Below, piece after piece: positions 49,401 to 59,892 of a DNA stretch of 64,000 nt. The first letter of the stretch is position 1. Each line of letters begins with the position of its first letter. Source of the stretch: Himantopus leucocephalus (lineage: Eukaryota > Chordata > Aves > Charadriiformes > Recurvirostridae); the NCBI GenBank assembly GCA_003993805.1, contig RSEF01000017.1, forward strand, positions 12,346,576 to 12,410,575, read 5' to 3'. The position numbers were made by a program, and so were the translations under genes. Under the pieces are notes generated by a model. That model was given only the letters and a program-made list of their open reading frames with translations, had not been told where the DNA came from and searched no databases.

Positions 49401-52400
49401 TTAATTGCGTTTATTTAGGCTTGCTCACCTCATGCCTTATCCATGAGGGTATCCATAGACAGGATTCAGACCAGAGGCATAGCATGCTTCTACTGTGAGG
49501 CTTATACATCTTTGTGCTTGTTCAAATGTTTTTGAAAGGTTTCAGTCATCTTTTCAGATTGCAGTGTGCATGTTTGTATTCAAGCAAACAATTGGGTGTT
49601 ACAGCATCAGGTTGTTCACAAGCTCTCAAAACAAAAGGTAGAGGTGTGCAAACAATCCTTTCCAAAGAAAAAAAGAGTAAGCCAAGTGTGAAATGGTTAT
49701 TTATGGACCTTTGGAAGTACTTTTTTTTTTTAGCGATATAGCTTTTTATTTTAGAGATAACTGTTTTAACTTCCTATATAAAGAATTGCTTAAGATGCTG
49801 TCTTTTCAGTTACATAGTTATACCATAGGAGCAGTGGCAGAGAAAATCCATTTTCCAGATTGGGTCAAGGTGGTAAAGGGTCAGCACTACATCTGCAAGT
49901 ACAGTTGTCATACGTGAAATTACATTCCACAGAAATACAATAGGGTCAGTAACAGGTTTTTAAAGTGTGACTCTTTATTCTCTAAAGGTACTTATCAACA
50001 CTATTTACAGTTTTAGAAGGTGTAAAATTCTGGGTCATTTGTGGTTACATTAAATATGCCTTTTTCCAATTTTAAAGGATATTATCCACCACCTCCAACA
50101 GTACCAGCTGGTGTGGCTCCCTGTGTTCCTCGCTTTGTGAGGTCCAATAACGTTCCAGAATCCTCCCTCCCACCTGCTTCCGTGCCATATGCCGATCATT
50201 ACAGTACATTTCCCCCTCGAGATCGACTGAATTCTCCTTACCAACCTCCTCCTCCGCAGCCGTATGGACCAGTTCCTCCTGTCCCTTCTGGAATGTATGC
50301 TCCAGTTTATGACAGCAGGCGCATCTGGCGCCCACAGATGTACCCACGAGATGATATTATTAGGAGCAATTCTTTACCTCCCATGGATGTGATGCACTCA
50401 TCTGTCTATCAGACATCATTACGTGAGAGATACAACTCTTTGGATGGGTATTACTCTGTGGCTTGTCAACCTCCAAACGAACAGAGGACTGTGCCTTTAC
50501 CGAGGGTAAGTGAGAGCCAGAAAGGGAAGGATGTAGTCTTGGTTCTGAAGGTCATTACTGAAAAGTTGGTAAATAATTAGCATAGACTTCTGTTTATTTG
50601 GGGTTACAGTGATCAAGACGTGACCTGGACAAAGTTCTTGTTTTGTTTCTAACATTAACAAAATGGGCTTGTAAAATAGACTGCTCAAATCTGCATTAGG
50701 CCCCTCTGCGTCTTTAACTTCCATGCATGTTGCATGAATTAATTATGTATTTAAGATTTGAGTTGCCATACATAGGCCAGGTTCTCCTCCAAATCACTGT
50801 GAAATTCTTCTAGTGTTACCCATGGAGGGTTACACACCCAAGGGAATTTGGGGGTCCAAGTGTGTCCCCTGCAAGTATTTGCCTTCTGATTAGAGTATGA
50901 TAGGATATACAGTCCTATATTTATTATTGCTAGGAGCCTTGTGGTCATTTGAAGACTGGTTATGATGAGCAGTTAAGACGGAAGCCGGAGCAATGGGCAC
51001 AGTACCACACACAGAAAACTCCTCTGGTATCGTCAACCCTTCCTATGGCAACACCATCTCCAACACCACCTTCTCCTCTCTTCAGTGTAGATTTCAGCAC
51101 AGAGGTGGGAAGCCAGAGAACTTATTTTCCCTTCCTGTTAGATGCCATTTAATATTTCTAGTAACGAGTTTCTACCTGCCATCTATTGTTCATAAAATTA
51201 ATTTCATCTTTCAGCAAAAGGAAAGTAATACTGAATTGAATACATTCACTATTAGATATTAAGGTGATGCTAAACATGATTGCTGAAAAAAGGCCAAGAA
51301 GTGAAGCGATGCAATTTACCCTCACTAATGAAAATGTAATTTTACTGAACTAGCTTTGTGAACCTCCACGTTTTTGTGTAGGGAACAACAGTTGTTTTCC
51401 ATTAAGAAGGACTTTATACTCCAAAGGGCATTATGACATGATGAGTAGACTGAATCAAGCTGTAAATGCTTGTGAAGTCCTGGAGAATACATATCCCTTA
51501 AAAGTGGCAAAAGGCATTGGTAGAATAGTGTGCTTTGTCGGAAAAAATATCTTGTGATATTTATTTTCTATATGTGTAAATTAAACGCATCCAAGAAACT
51601 AGTTTGAGAACCACTGTGCCAAGCACTCTTTGCGGTGGTTTGACAGGTCCGTTGATGATAGACTGAGATTATTCAGAAAAGGTCTTGTAAAGTACTTGAA
51701 GTCCCTTATGGGTGCATTCAGGGTAGATCAGGATTTAGTCCTTTTCATCCCAGGTTGGAGGGTTCCAAGTCATACTTCTATCTGCCACTGGCTTATACAT
51801 CAAAGGAAAATGCATGGCTTCCTCTCAATTTAATTGCTGTAGGTATTTGCCTGAAGAAACCTGCCAGTAACATAGTGACACTCAGTCTCTCATCTTGGCA
51901 GACCAGGCAGTTATTTGCTTGCCCTTCTTTGACAGCTGTCAGCTGCAGTGGTTTAAAATTTGACAGAATGAGTTGTATTGTCTCGTAGTCAAGTCTTGAA
52001 TACGGCTAGAACTTCTTGATTGACTTTTCAGATAATTTAATTAAATAGCAGTAAATGTCTTTTCTTATTTTAAGACTGAATTCCCTGTTTTTATGATTCA
52101 CTGCTTATTTATTCCCTTTTCCGTAGTTCTCAGAGAGTGTCAGTGATTTGAGTGGAACTAAATTTGAGGAAGACCATCTCTCTCACTATTCACCGTGGTC
52201 TTGTGGCACTATTGGCTCTTGTATAAATGCTATCGACTCAGAGCCCAAGGATGTGATTGCCAATTCAAATGCCGTGTTAATGGTAGGGGTTTTCTGCATG
52301 TTATCTCGTTAGTGTAATGATACTTACATGCTGAAGTGTCTTCTGTTTGGTTAAACAAACCTTTTTTTTAAAGTTGATAGCATTTATTCTGAGTATTTTA

Positions 52401-55400
52401 AAGTAGTTATGCCCATTTGAAGTTGTTTGGAATATCTTTTCCCAGTTTTGTAAATACACAATCTGTTTACTTCAGTGACAGAATGTAGTACCATGAATAA
52501 AATTCTCAGATGTCTGAAACAACTATTTTAATAACAGATCTCTGTAAATCAAACAAGTATTTTGAGTAGGTGGTCTGTAAACTGTTCAGAATTCATTAAT
52601 TTTAAGTATGTTCTCTGATTATTAGAACGGGATAGAAATTTTTGACTTCTTAATTTTGTTTGTCTCTCTTCAGAGTTCTTTATATAAATGTACACGTGTA
52701 CACATACATCCTTACAATTTCTGAGGCACCTAACATAGTCTCAGAATATGTTGCAGTGGCAGGCTTGACTGATTAATACAGGGTCACTGTGGCCAGTTCA
52801 GAGCAGGTGTTTCCATTGCAGAAACACGTTTCCTATCTTGCTTAAGTGCCATAGTCCATCCTGTATGAATGAATCACTGGCCTTTTCGGGATTCTAAGAT
52901 TTGTTACATTGCCATTGTTTCAGAAAATCTTTACTTTGAAGTTAATCCCAAGAGCAATATATACTCACAGAGAAAAGTTGAAATACTGTGGACCCAAGAT
53001 AATCAGCGTGAACTTAATCTTGACTGCTTTGTACCCACAGAGAATTTGTATGAACTGTTTTCCTAGACTGTACCTCTTACTTGGTTGGAAGGCATGTTCT
53101 CCTCTAATAAACAGTTTAATGCCAACAAATCTGTGAAGATAAAATACAACTTATTTTTTATCACCCAGTTTCCGTGAGAGAAAAAATGCTAACTGAAAGA
53201 CTGCAGGGGACAAAAAATGTGTAGTATGAATCACAGAATACAGCTTACCTCTGGAGGGGTAATAGCTCATGGGTTTTGGAGACTTTCTGCTATATAGGGT
53301 AGCAAGTTACCTTTATGTTGTAGGAAACAAGTATAACCAAATCTCATCCCAAGCCATCTTTGATACTGCCTCCTTCAAGTATATGCAAGCGTACTGAAGG
53401 ACATTAAAGCATACTGGAACTTTTTCTACCTGGAAACACAAACTTGGAAAACCAAAATTATTTCTTCTAACACTGGCAATAGCTTTCTCGTGGTCAGTTT
53501 GCCATTAAAGGGCAATAGTTAAATCGTTAAGGCCCACTTGGCTCTGTAGTTGGACAGATTTTTAGCATTATATTCAGCAACAATAATCAGAAAGTTTTTG
53601 GCCAACTGAAGAATCTGAATAACCTTAAATGAGTCTTCTCATCTTGTCTTCTGTCTCCTAAATACGTAGGATTTGGACAGTGGCGATGTTAAAAGGAGAG
53701 TACATTTATTTGAAACTCAGAGAAGGGCAAAGGAAGAAGATCCTATAATCCCATTTAGCGATGGGCCGATCATCTCAAAGTGGGGTGCAATCTCCAGGTC
53801 ATCCCGCACGGGTTATCACACGACAGATCCTATTCAGGCCACTGCTTCCCAAGGAAGTGCTACTAAGCCCATCAGTGTATCAGGTACAAGTACAGGCTTT
53901 GTATGACAATATAACATACATCATGAGCATTTCATCCTGTTCATGCTTACTACAGCAGTGAAGATGCAAAGAGCTAAAATACCTGAATATCCCACTTTAA
54001 GAACAGAGAAGATAATGAATGGTATCTTAATGTGTTACAGATTATGTCCCTTATGTCAATGCTGTTGACTCAAGATGGAGTGCCTATGGCTCAGATTCTA
54101 CTTCATCAGCACGTTATGCGGAACGGTATGGGCCTTTTTTCTGTGTTCTTTTAAAAGCATTTTCTATAGCTTGCTGTTCTTCAAAATCCTGCATGTAGGG
54201 GAAAAAAGCTGGAACTAGTAGTAGACATTCATAATCTTTAAGTAAAAGATTTTTTTCCTATCCAGTATAAAGCCTTAAAAAAACTACATTAAAACTTGCA
54301 TAGTCTTTAATACTTAATGCAGCTAATAATATGCAATTACTAGCAATGTATTCCTTGAGAGAACTAGTCAAAGAATTGGAGTCAGTACTGCCAAGCTGTC
54401 ATGTCAAAATCTGTGGTCTTGAGTGGTTTCTCTGAAGTTTTCTTGTCACATCTTGGCCATATGTAAAATAAAGATGTTTGCCTCGTAATGCCTTAAGGTA
54501 TTGTGAGCCCCAATGAAGATGAAGAACACATTATCGTAGTCACATAGTTTCTGTCCAGAAATCTAACATTGATAGACTAATGAAGTTTATGGGGCCTTTG
54601 ATTTAGAGAAGGTGTTTTTAATTCCTAGTTTTGCCTTCTTTCTCTTAAAGGGACAGGTTCATAGTTACAGATTTGTCTGGTCACAGAAAGCATTCCAGCA
54701 CTGGAGATCTACTGAGTATTGAGTTACAGCAGGTAAGATCACATATTATACCATGTGGGTTTTTTGAATTAAAAAAAGTGATTTAGTAAAGTGATTTTAA
54801 ATAGATTTTCTTAGTGTAGCTTACAGAAAATAGTACAACTGACAAAATGATCAATAAGGGTTAACTAGACACTAGTACCACAACACTTAGTATGATGCAT
54901 AAAGACTGCTAATATGAGCTGTTCCATTGACATCAGTAAGGCCATTTTTGGGAGAAAGTGGTGGGCCTGATACACGTCAGCAAGTGCAGAACAAAATAAG
55001 TGCTGTGCATTAAGGGAATACAAGGTTACCCGTCTTGCAAAAGAACTGTTCTCTTTGTAAGCTGGATTATTTTGCCATTTGACAACACATGGTTTAAGTG
55101 TAGCTGTTGGTAACTGCTATGTTTCTTTCTGTAGGCCAAAAGTAACTCATTATTACTTCAGAGGGAGGCGAATGCACTAGCCATGCAACAGAAGTGGAAT
55201 TCTCTGGATGAAGGCAGTCGTCTTACCTTAAATCTTTTAAGCAAGGAAATTGATTTGAGGAATGGTGAGGTAAAGAAAGGGGTAACTGGGATGAAAGGGT
55301 TTTTGTATATTGGGATTGGGGTTTTTTTTGTATATACATAAGTGCATGCATTTTAACTAAGAGTTAAAACTCCTAGTTTTAATATTCCCGAATGTTTATA

Positions 55401-58400
55401 ACACATTTTGTGGGAGTTAAGTCACTGCTGTTGTTGCACCCAGTTATTTCCCTGAGATCAAGTAGGGGCGCCGGCTATGATGCTGTTCCAGTCATCCATT
55501 TACAAAATGGCAAGAATGTGACAATCCATTTTCGTGCAATCATTACTTTTCATTCTACGTGTACATGTTAAATCTAAACATTCCGCCAATGGACAGTCTA
55601 GAAATTTCTACTTCAGTATTCATTTTTTCTGTTTCAGTACTTTAGCGTGAATAGATTTAGCTTTGTATCCTGTGTTGTCTATGCCTGAAGTTCTATTTGT
55701 GTCTAACTAGCTTTTTTGTGTTGTGGAAATATTGTGTCCCAGAAATGCATCTTGTGTCTTCACTTTAATACTTGAATGTTGTGTGAAGCAGGCGAGAAGC
55801 CAACTTGATATTTATAGACCATATTAATTCTTTTTTTAGACTGATTATACTGAAGACTGTACAGACACAAAGCCAGATCGAGACATTGAGTTGGAGCTGT
55901 CAGCCCTTGATACAGATGAACCCGATGGGCAAGGTGAACAAATAGAAGTAAGTCAAAAATCTGTGTGTCTAAAGAGGTCACTGGGTCCTTTCTTTAGTTA
56001 TTAAAAAAATTCCGAAATTTCTTTTGTGAATTAGTAGATTATGTTGATAGTAAAGCCTTTTGGTTTTAGTCATTGTAGTGATGTCAAACATTTGCCTTAT
56101 TTTAACACTAGGGGTCTCGTACGTTTCATTCAGATACCTGGCAGTTAGTATCACTGAAGTTAAAACCAGCTCGCTGTGTTCTTTGTCATAGCTTTCAGCT
56201 TTTTGCTCTTTATCTTTGACAGCATTAGTAATGATGGGGAGTCTGTTCCTTTCCCTTTCCCCTCCAGTGTTGAAACTGCAGTTAAGAATGTTCTACATTG
56301 AAGTTTACATTTAAATGTGATAATTTAATTTAAACTTTGTGCTCACCTGATTCTAATATTAAAGTCATTTAAGTGATTGTAATCCAGTGTTCTTTTGTTT
56401 TCACTGCTGCCCCATTGTTTGTTTGTAATCCTGTGCATCTGCCCCAGTTTCTTCTATGCTGTTTCCTCCTTTCCTGTGCAGTCATAAAACATTCTGGTGT
56501 TCATTCCAGGCATTAGGATCAGTTGTCCTTTTTTTTAAAGCATTGTGCACTTAAAAGAAGTTAAGGTTCTTATCTTGTACATATTCCATAATAGATTCCA
56601 ATACTGGTTTACAGTACTGGCTACAGCTTTTAGAATCATAGAATTGTTAAGGTTGGAAGGGACCTTTAAGATCATCAAGTCCAACCATTAACCTAACCTG
56701 ACAAAACCACTTCTAAACCATATCCCCAAGTACCACGTCTACCCTTTTTTTAAACACCTCCAGGGATGGCCAATCCACCCCCTCCCTGGGCAGCCTATTC
56801 CAATGTTGGATAACCCTTTCAGTGAAAAAACTTTTCCTAATATCCAACCTAAACCTCGCCTGGCTTAACTTGAACCCATTTCCTCTCGTCCTATCACTTG
56901 TCACTAGGGAGAAGAGGTCAGTCCCCATCTCTCTACAACCTCCTTTCAGGCAGTTGCAGAGAGTGATAAGGTCTCCCCTCAGCCTCTTCTTCTCCAGGCT
57001 AAACAGCCCCGGTTCCCTCAGTCGTTCCTCAGTTTTGTTTGCTCTGCGTGTGGTATATGATGCAGTACTGTAGTATGAATTGTGAATCACCATTACATGA
57101 AAGGAAGGATGTTTATCTTCAGCTTTCCTCTACCCCTAGCTACTGAAACAGCTCTCATTGTCTTTACTGCCTCCTTCATATCTCACCTGATAAACCATTT
57201 TTTAGCAACTGATGTTTATACTACTGTTGTCGTTTGCTGCCATCTTTGAATATTTGCTTTTTCCTTTTTCCTATGGTAAAATGTGGTAGAGATTCCAATA
57301 GTATGAAATAAAAATGAGGAGTCTTATGACGAAACTCCCTTTATGTAGTGGAACGTAATAGTACTCACATAATAATATAATAGTACTCACACAATATAAT
57401 ATAATAGTACTCACACAATAGTACATAAAGTACTCACTTTATATAGTGGGACATAATAGGAAAATTTGAAGCTGGTAGCAACAGTTTTGATGGACTTTTC
57501 TCCTTTTCTCCTGTAGGAGATTCTGGATATACAGCTAGGTATTAGTTCCCAAGATGATCAGCTGCTCAATGGAACAACTGTAGAGAATGGGCATCCACTA
57601 AAGCAGCACCAGAAGGAATCTATGGAACAGAAGAGACAAAGTTTAGGTGAAGACCTTGTGATTCTGTGAGTGTTAGACAAAACAGCAGTGTCTGCCAGTA
57701 TTAGACAAACAGCAGCGTCAGAATAGTTGAAGCATGATTGTTTAAGGATGAACGACGTACCTACTCAGACTTGGATTAGACATCTGCATTGCGTACACAT
57801 GGTGAAGTGAGAAGAACTTGTTAAGAAACAGAATTAGGTCACAAATACGAAAGTCACAGGATGGTACCATTGTTCATATGCATTGTTGTAATCGTATGTA
57901 CTGAAATGTGTCACAGCTTTCACATTCAGTAAGCAAAAAATGCGAAAGTATTTTTATAGTTAACAGAAATTTAAGAAAAACTTCAAAAGGTTAAATGTCA
58001 TACTGTTTGCACAAATCTCCATAGAGAGGTAGTTTTTAAAATACACTATTTTAGGTTTATATGTTCTGTAGTCTCTAATGTGTAATGCAGCCTTTGAAAA
58101 TGAGGCAGACTGCATTTAACATCTTGAGCGTACCGTTCCATAGTAAGATGTTTAGCCTGTTGCTAAAAATGAGTTTATGTCAGTATTTATTTAATGCACA
58201 CAATTCAGTTCCGGATACTTGTGCATGTACTTGTTTAATATTTGTGTAACTTATTTTTCTCCTCAGGGAGGAGCAGAAAACAATCCTGCCCGTAACTTCT
58301 TGCTTCAGTCAGCCGATCACAACATCTGTTAGCAATGCAAGCTGCCTGCCCATCAGCACATCAGTCAGTGTTGGCAGCCTCATTTTGAAAACTGCTCACA

Positions 58401-58465
58401 TTATGTCTGAGGATAAAAACGACTTTTTAAAGCCTGTTGCAAATGGCAGGATGGTTAACAGCTGA
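40225..58465 (+). CDS. RC3H2: Roquin-2, RING and CCCH zinc-finger RNA-binding protein (20 coding exons)
   Basis: Roquin-2 binds stem-loops in target mRNAs, recruits deadenylation machinery and has a RING-type ubiquitin ligase domain; it acts in the cytoplasm (P-bodies, stress granules). Coding segments: 40225-40455, 41869-41986, 42433-42666, 44225-44400, 45632-45832, 46235-46367, 46616-46734, 47109-47221, 47829-48137, 48894-49108, 50078-50505, 50934-51104, 52127-52282, 53670-53883, 54041-54125, 54651-54732, 55135-55269, 55840-55947, 57517-57665, 58267-58465. They sum to 3576 nt: 1191 residues plus TGA, the length I recall for human roquin-2. RING residues are Cys14, Cys17, Cys33, His35, Cys38, Cys41, Cys50 and Asp53. 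The HEPN/ROQ region spans roughly residues 90-400, the CCCH finger is Cys416-X8-Cys-X5-Cys-X3-His435, a proline-rich part covers about 546-815, and a likely coiled coil about 985-1015. The start ATG has A at -3. Confidence 0.97.
40456..41868. other. RC3H2 intron 2
   Basis: 1.4-kb AT-rich intron. A lone ATGATGA near 40908 has no partner D box or terminal stem, so no second snoRNA is called. Confidence 0.7.
41869..41986 (+). CDS. RC3H2: RC3H2 exon 3
   Basis: Residues 78-117, starting [19 protein letters not shown]. Acceptor tttcttag, donor GTGAGT. Ends in phase 1. Start of the HEPN/ROQ region. Confidence 0.95.
42433..42666 (+). CDS. RC3H2: RC3H2 exon 4
   Basis: Residues 117-195, [17 protein letters not shown] to CQFLGP. 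234 nt, keeps phase 1. Donor GTAAGG. Part of the ROQ RNA-binding region. Confidence 0.95.
43273..43890 (-). mobile_element. CR1-type non-LTR retrotransposon fragment, interrupted by assembly gap
   Basis: It begins catagaattgtagagtggtt, the reverse complement of a CR1 3' end, and runs through the typical trtggttgggttggaagagacct / gggatggggcatccaccacc region, so the element is on the minus strand. Beyond the gap the minus strand encodes CR1 ORF2-like peptide ([23 protein letters not shown]). 5'-truncated, as is usual. Confidence 0.9.
43595..43694. other. Assembly gap, 100 N
   Basis: Exactly 100 Ns, a conventional placeholder of unknown true length, inside the CR1 copy. Confidence 0.98.
44225..44400 (+). 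CDS. RC3H2: RC3H2 exon 5
   Basis: Residues 195-253, [18 protein letters not shown] to LLYRASCFK. Ends in phase 0 with donor GTAAAA. ROQ winged-helix region. Confidence 0.95.
44401..45631. other. RC3H2 intron 5, with possible unidentified repeat
   Basis: The stretch of about 44560-45000 differs in composition from the surrounding AT-rich intron and carries a 128-codon open frame on the minus strand (44588-44974) that I cannot assign. It may be an old inserted element. Confidence 0.4.
45632..45832 (+). CDS. RC3H2: RC3H2 exon 6
   Basis: Residues 254-320, [17 protein letters not shown] to SIIDK. 201 nt in phase 0, donor GTTTGT. The following intron hosts the snoRNA. Confidence 0.95.
45833..46234. 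other. RC3H2 intron 6, snoRNA host intron
   Basis: A 402-nt intron carrying a box C/D snoRNA at 46046-46136, which ends 98 nt before the 3' splice junction. That is close to the usual spacing for intron-encoded C/D snoRNAs. Confidence 0.85.
46046..46136 (+). ncRNA. SNORD90: Box C/D small nucleolar RNA, SNORD90-like
   Basis: A 91-nt unit with all the C/D hallmarks: C box ATGATGA at 46053-46059, D box CTGA at 46127-46130, and a perfect 6-bp terminal stem GTGTCT/AGACAC (46046-46051 with 46131-46136). A candidate D' box CTGA lies at 46078-46081. It sits in an RC3H2 intron, the known host gene of SNORD90 in mammals. The name rests on host-gene position and general resemblance; I could not align it. 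It should be processed from the spliced intron. Confidence 0.85.
46235..46367 (+). CDS. RC3H2: RC3H2 exon 7
   Basis: Residues 321-365, [20 protein letters not shown] to ANIDPNP. Acceptor gttttcag, donor GTATGC. Ends in phase 1. Confidence 0.95.
46616..46734 (+). CDS. RC3H2: RC3H2 exon 8
   Basis: Residues 365-404, [18 protein letters not shown] to GHETPQ. Acceptor cgtag, donor GTAACT. Ends in phase 0. C-terminal HEPN part. Confidence 0.95.
47109..47221 (+). CDS. RC3H2: RC3H2 exon 9: CCCH zinc finger
   Basis: Residues 405-442, [20 protein letters not shown] then [11 protein letters not shown]. The C-X8-C-X5-C-X3-H ligands are complete (Cys416, Cys425, Cys431, His435). Donor GTGAGT, ends in phase 2. 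Confidence 0.95.
47222..47828. other. RC3H2 intron 9
   Basis: 607-nt AT-rich intron; nothing recognised. Confidence 0.7.
47829..48137 (+). CDS. RC3H2: RC3H2 exon 10
   Basis: Residues 442-545, starting [21 protein letters not shown] low-complexity Ser/Thr/Gly-rich linker that is less conserved than the N-terminal half. 309 nt, keeps phase 2. Confidence 0.94.
48138..48893. other. RC3H2 intron 10
   Basis: 756-nt intron; nothing recognised. Confidence 0.7.
48894..49108 (+). CDS. RC3H2: RC3H2 exon 11
   Basis: Residues 545-617, [12 protein letters not shown] to YEVPQYPQT. Acceptor ccttttcag, donor GTGAGT. Start of the proline-rich region; ends in phase 1. Confidence 0.94.
49109..50077. other. 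RC3H2 intron 11
   Basis: 969-nt intron. An 80-codon hydrophobic open frame at 49256-49498 has no recognisable relationship and is not called as a gene. Confidence 0.7.
50078..50505 (+). CDS. RC3H2: RC3H2 exon 12: proline-rich region
   Basis: Residues 617-759. Contains [19 protein letters not shown] and [18 protein letters not shown]. Largest internal coding exon (428 nt). Donor AGG|GTAAGT, phase 0. Confidence 0.94.
50506..50933. other. RC3H2 intron 12
   Basis: 428-nt intron; nothing recognised. Confidence 0.7.
50934..51104 (+). CDS. RC3H2: RC3H2 exon 13
   Basis: Residues 760-816, [20 protein letters not shown] to [11 protein letters not shown]. Acceptor attgctag, donor GTGGGA (weaker). 171 nt, phase 0, so skipping it would keep the frame. 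Confidence 0.92.
51105..52126. other. RC3H2 intron 13
   Basis: About 1 kb of intron; nothing recognised. Confidence 0.7.
52127..52282 (+). CDS. RC3H2: RC3H2 exon 14
   Basis: Residues 817-868, [20 protein letters not shown] to SNAVLM. 156 nt, phase 0 at both ends, so also a possible cassette exon. Confidence 0.93.
52283..53669. other. RC3H2 intron 14
   Basis: 1.4-kb intron; nothing recognised. Confidence 0.7.
53670..53883 (+). CDS. RC3H2: RC3H2 exon 15
   Basis: Residues 869-940, [20 protein letters not shown] to TKPISVS. Acceptor acgtag, donor GTACAA. Ends in phase 1. Confidence 0.93.
54041..54125 (+). CDS. RC3H2: RC3H2 exon 16
   Basis: Residues 940-968, [18 protein letters not shown] to RYAER. 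Acceptor gttacag, donor GTATGG. Ends in phase 2. Confidence 0.92.
54126..55134. other. RC3H2 introns 16 and 17 (flanking exon 17)
   Basis: Ordinary AT-rich introns on both sides of exon 17 (54651-54732). No repeats were recognised. Confidence 0.65.
54651..54732 (+). CDS. RC3H2: RC3H2 exon 17
   Basis: Residues 968-995, [20 protein letters not shown] to ELQQ. Acceptor cttaaag, donor GTAAGA. Ends in phase 0 and leads into the predicted coiled coil. Confidence 0.92.
55135..55269 (+). CDS. RC3H2: RC3H2 exon 18: coiled-coil segment
   Basis: Residues 996-1040, [20 protein letters not shown] to DLRNGE. Heptad-like leucines predict a coiled coil. 135 nt, phase 0 at both ends. Confidence 0.93.
55270..55839. 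other. RC3H2 intron 18
   Basis: 570-nt intron; nothing recognised. Confidence 0.7.
55840..55947 (+). CDS. RC3H2: RC3H2 exon 19
   Basis: Residues 1041-1076, [20 protein letters not shown] to GEQIE. Acceptor tttttttag, donor GTAAGT. As I recall it, the human protein has two more residues at the exon 18/19 junction, so an alternative acceptor is possible. Confidence 0.9.
56631..57033 (-). mobile_element. CR1-type non-LTR retrotransposon fragment
   Basis: It begins tagaatcatagaattgttaag (reverse complement of the CR1 3' terminal repeat) and continues with the usual ggttggaagggacctttaag stretch. The minus strand keeps an open frame for the CR1 ORF2 C-terminus, with [31 protein letters not shown] and [11 protein letters not shown]. 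Only the 3' end of the element is present. Confidence 0.93.
57334..57459. repeat. Nested tandem repeat, taatagtactcac units inside a duplicated 28-mer
   Basis: Three copies of taatagtactcac(a) start at 57356 and about every 20-24 bp. A diverged 28-bp segment at 57334-57361 recurs at 57432-57459. This suggests local replication slippage. Confidence 0.7.
57517..57665 (+). CDS. RC3H2: RC3H2 exon 20
   Basis: Residues 1077-1126, [19 protein letters not shown] to GEDLVI. Acceptor ctcctgtag, donor GTGAGT. Ends in phase 2. Confidence 0.93.
58267..58465 (+). CDS. RC3H2: RC3H2 exon 21: C-terminus and stop
   Basis: Residues 1126-1191, [16 protein letters not shown] to NGRMVNS, then TGA at 58463-58465. 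Acceptor ttctcctcag. The exon continues into the long 3' UTR. Confidence 0.95.
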
Positions 58466-59875
58466 AAGGCATTCATCTTTCCAGCTTGTGACCACACCAT
58501 GGAAGCATTTACACTAGCTTTTTATATATATAATATATATTATATAATGTATATTTTTTTTAAAAAAAATAATATTGGGGTCATGCATTTCCTGTGGACT
58601 CTTTGATACTTCAAGCCCCTCTTGCATTAGCATTCTGAAGAAAAAAAAACTTACTTTACTAGGGTAAGGCGTTCACTTTCCACAAATGAATGGAATTTGG
58701 ACATTGTTTTACTTAAGCTTAAAGCAGCTTTTTATGAGTTTGTAGCAATCCGGTGCGGTATCTGAGCCATTCTTGTTTAAAATGGCTTCTGTAGAAAACT
58801 AACAACTCAGTTATTTAAACTAGCAGGATCCTACGATGATACATCTAGTGAAAGGAAGACTAACTTATTTGTCTCTATTTTGTTTCATGAGAGAAGAACT
58901 TGTGTCTTGTTGCAGCTGCTTTTTCTTTAGTTGTGGAACTTTGCATGGAGTATTGTTTCCTGTTTGAAGACTGAGAGGTGGAGATTTGGACTTGAGACTT
59001 TTACAGGGTTAACACACCATTAGCTTTGCACTGCTACGTTATTTGCAGGTCTGTGGTGCAGTGCTTTGCTGCAGCTTTTTGTTTCCAGTTTCCCCCCCCC
59101 GCCAATTTCCGCTTTAGTACTGTAGATACACATACGCAGGCTACTTGTCCAAGTAAAGTTATCAGAAGTAAACCAAGTGCCTAAGTCCTCCAGCTAATGT
59201 ACTAGGTATTGATTTCCCCAAGTTATACGTGAAACAATTTTCAACCATTTTGAGAGATTATGCACTAATGTAACAGCAATTTTGGGTTTGGTTTGGTTTT
59301 TTTTTCTTTCTTTCTTTATTAAAAATCTCAACTTGGAGATTATAGAATCCAGATGACTTGGCAAAAAGTATCAGGTGCTCTTGGCTTTCCTTTGAAAACC
59401 CTGTATGTAGTGTTTGCACTGACTAACAAGATGGTATTGCTGTTTTTTGTACTGTTTTGTTTTTAATTTAAACTAAATATTGGGAATTTAAGGCGGTTGT
59501 ATTACCTTTGTTAAATGTTGTTAATCATAATTTTGTATTCAGGTTTAATTTTTGCTTGTTCAGTGGCAACTTATTTTCAAAGACCTTGAAAATACAATAA
59601 TATAGCATTATCTGACCTTCAGAGTACTGAAAAGTGTATGAATTTATGCCCTATTAAGATGTGACTGAGAATCATGTTAGACATGTCAACTGAAAATTGG
59701 TTTTCATAAATACACATGAACTAGAGCCCTGGGCATATTTTTTTTTTTTAGAAGCTTAAAAATCCACTTTTTTTTGGAAAAGAAAGCAGGACTCTCCCTC
59801 CTGACGATTACTATCTTCTTGTTTGTCCTCTTACTTTTCTTTGTGACAAGTTTTACATTTTTTTTATGTTTTTAT

Positions 59876-59892
59876 TAACTTCTGTGAAGTTG
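59876..59892 (+). promoter_or_regulatory. Constitutive decay element (CDE) stem-loop in RC3H2 3' UTR
   Basis: AACTTC-TGT-GAAGTT: a perfect 6-bp stem (59877-59882 with 59886-59891), extended by a U-G pair at 59876/59892, with a Y-R-Y triloop. It contains the UUCYRYGAA core defined for the TNF CDE, the stem-loop bound by the roquin ROQ domain. The structure is read directly from sequence; activity is inferred. Confidence 0.65.

Larger units (their letters stand above)
55948..57516. other. RC3H2 intron 19, with CR1 copy and local tandem repeat
   Basis: Carries a CR1 fragment (56631-57033) and a composite repeat (57334-57459). Confidence 0.75.

Noticed and set aside
49256..49498. 80-codon hydrophobic open frame in RC3H2 intron 11
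   Set aside because: No conserved features, no splice or promoter context, and the hydrophobicity follows from T-rich codons.
51438..51500. ATGATGA with nearby CTGA in RC3H2 intron 13
   Set aside because: The boxes are only a few bases apart and there is no terminal stem or suitable D box.
56713..57093. 126-codon minus-strand protein as an independent gene
   Set aside because: It is the C-terminal piece of CR1 ORF2 inside a truncated retrotransposon copy.
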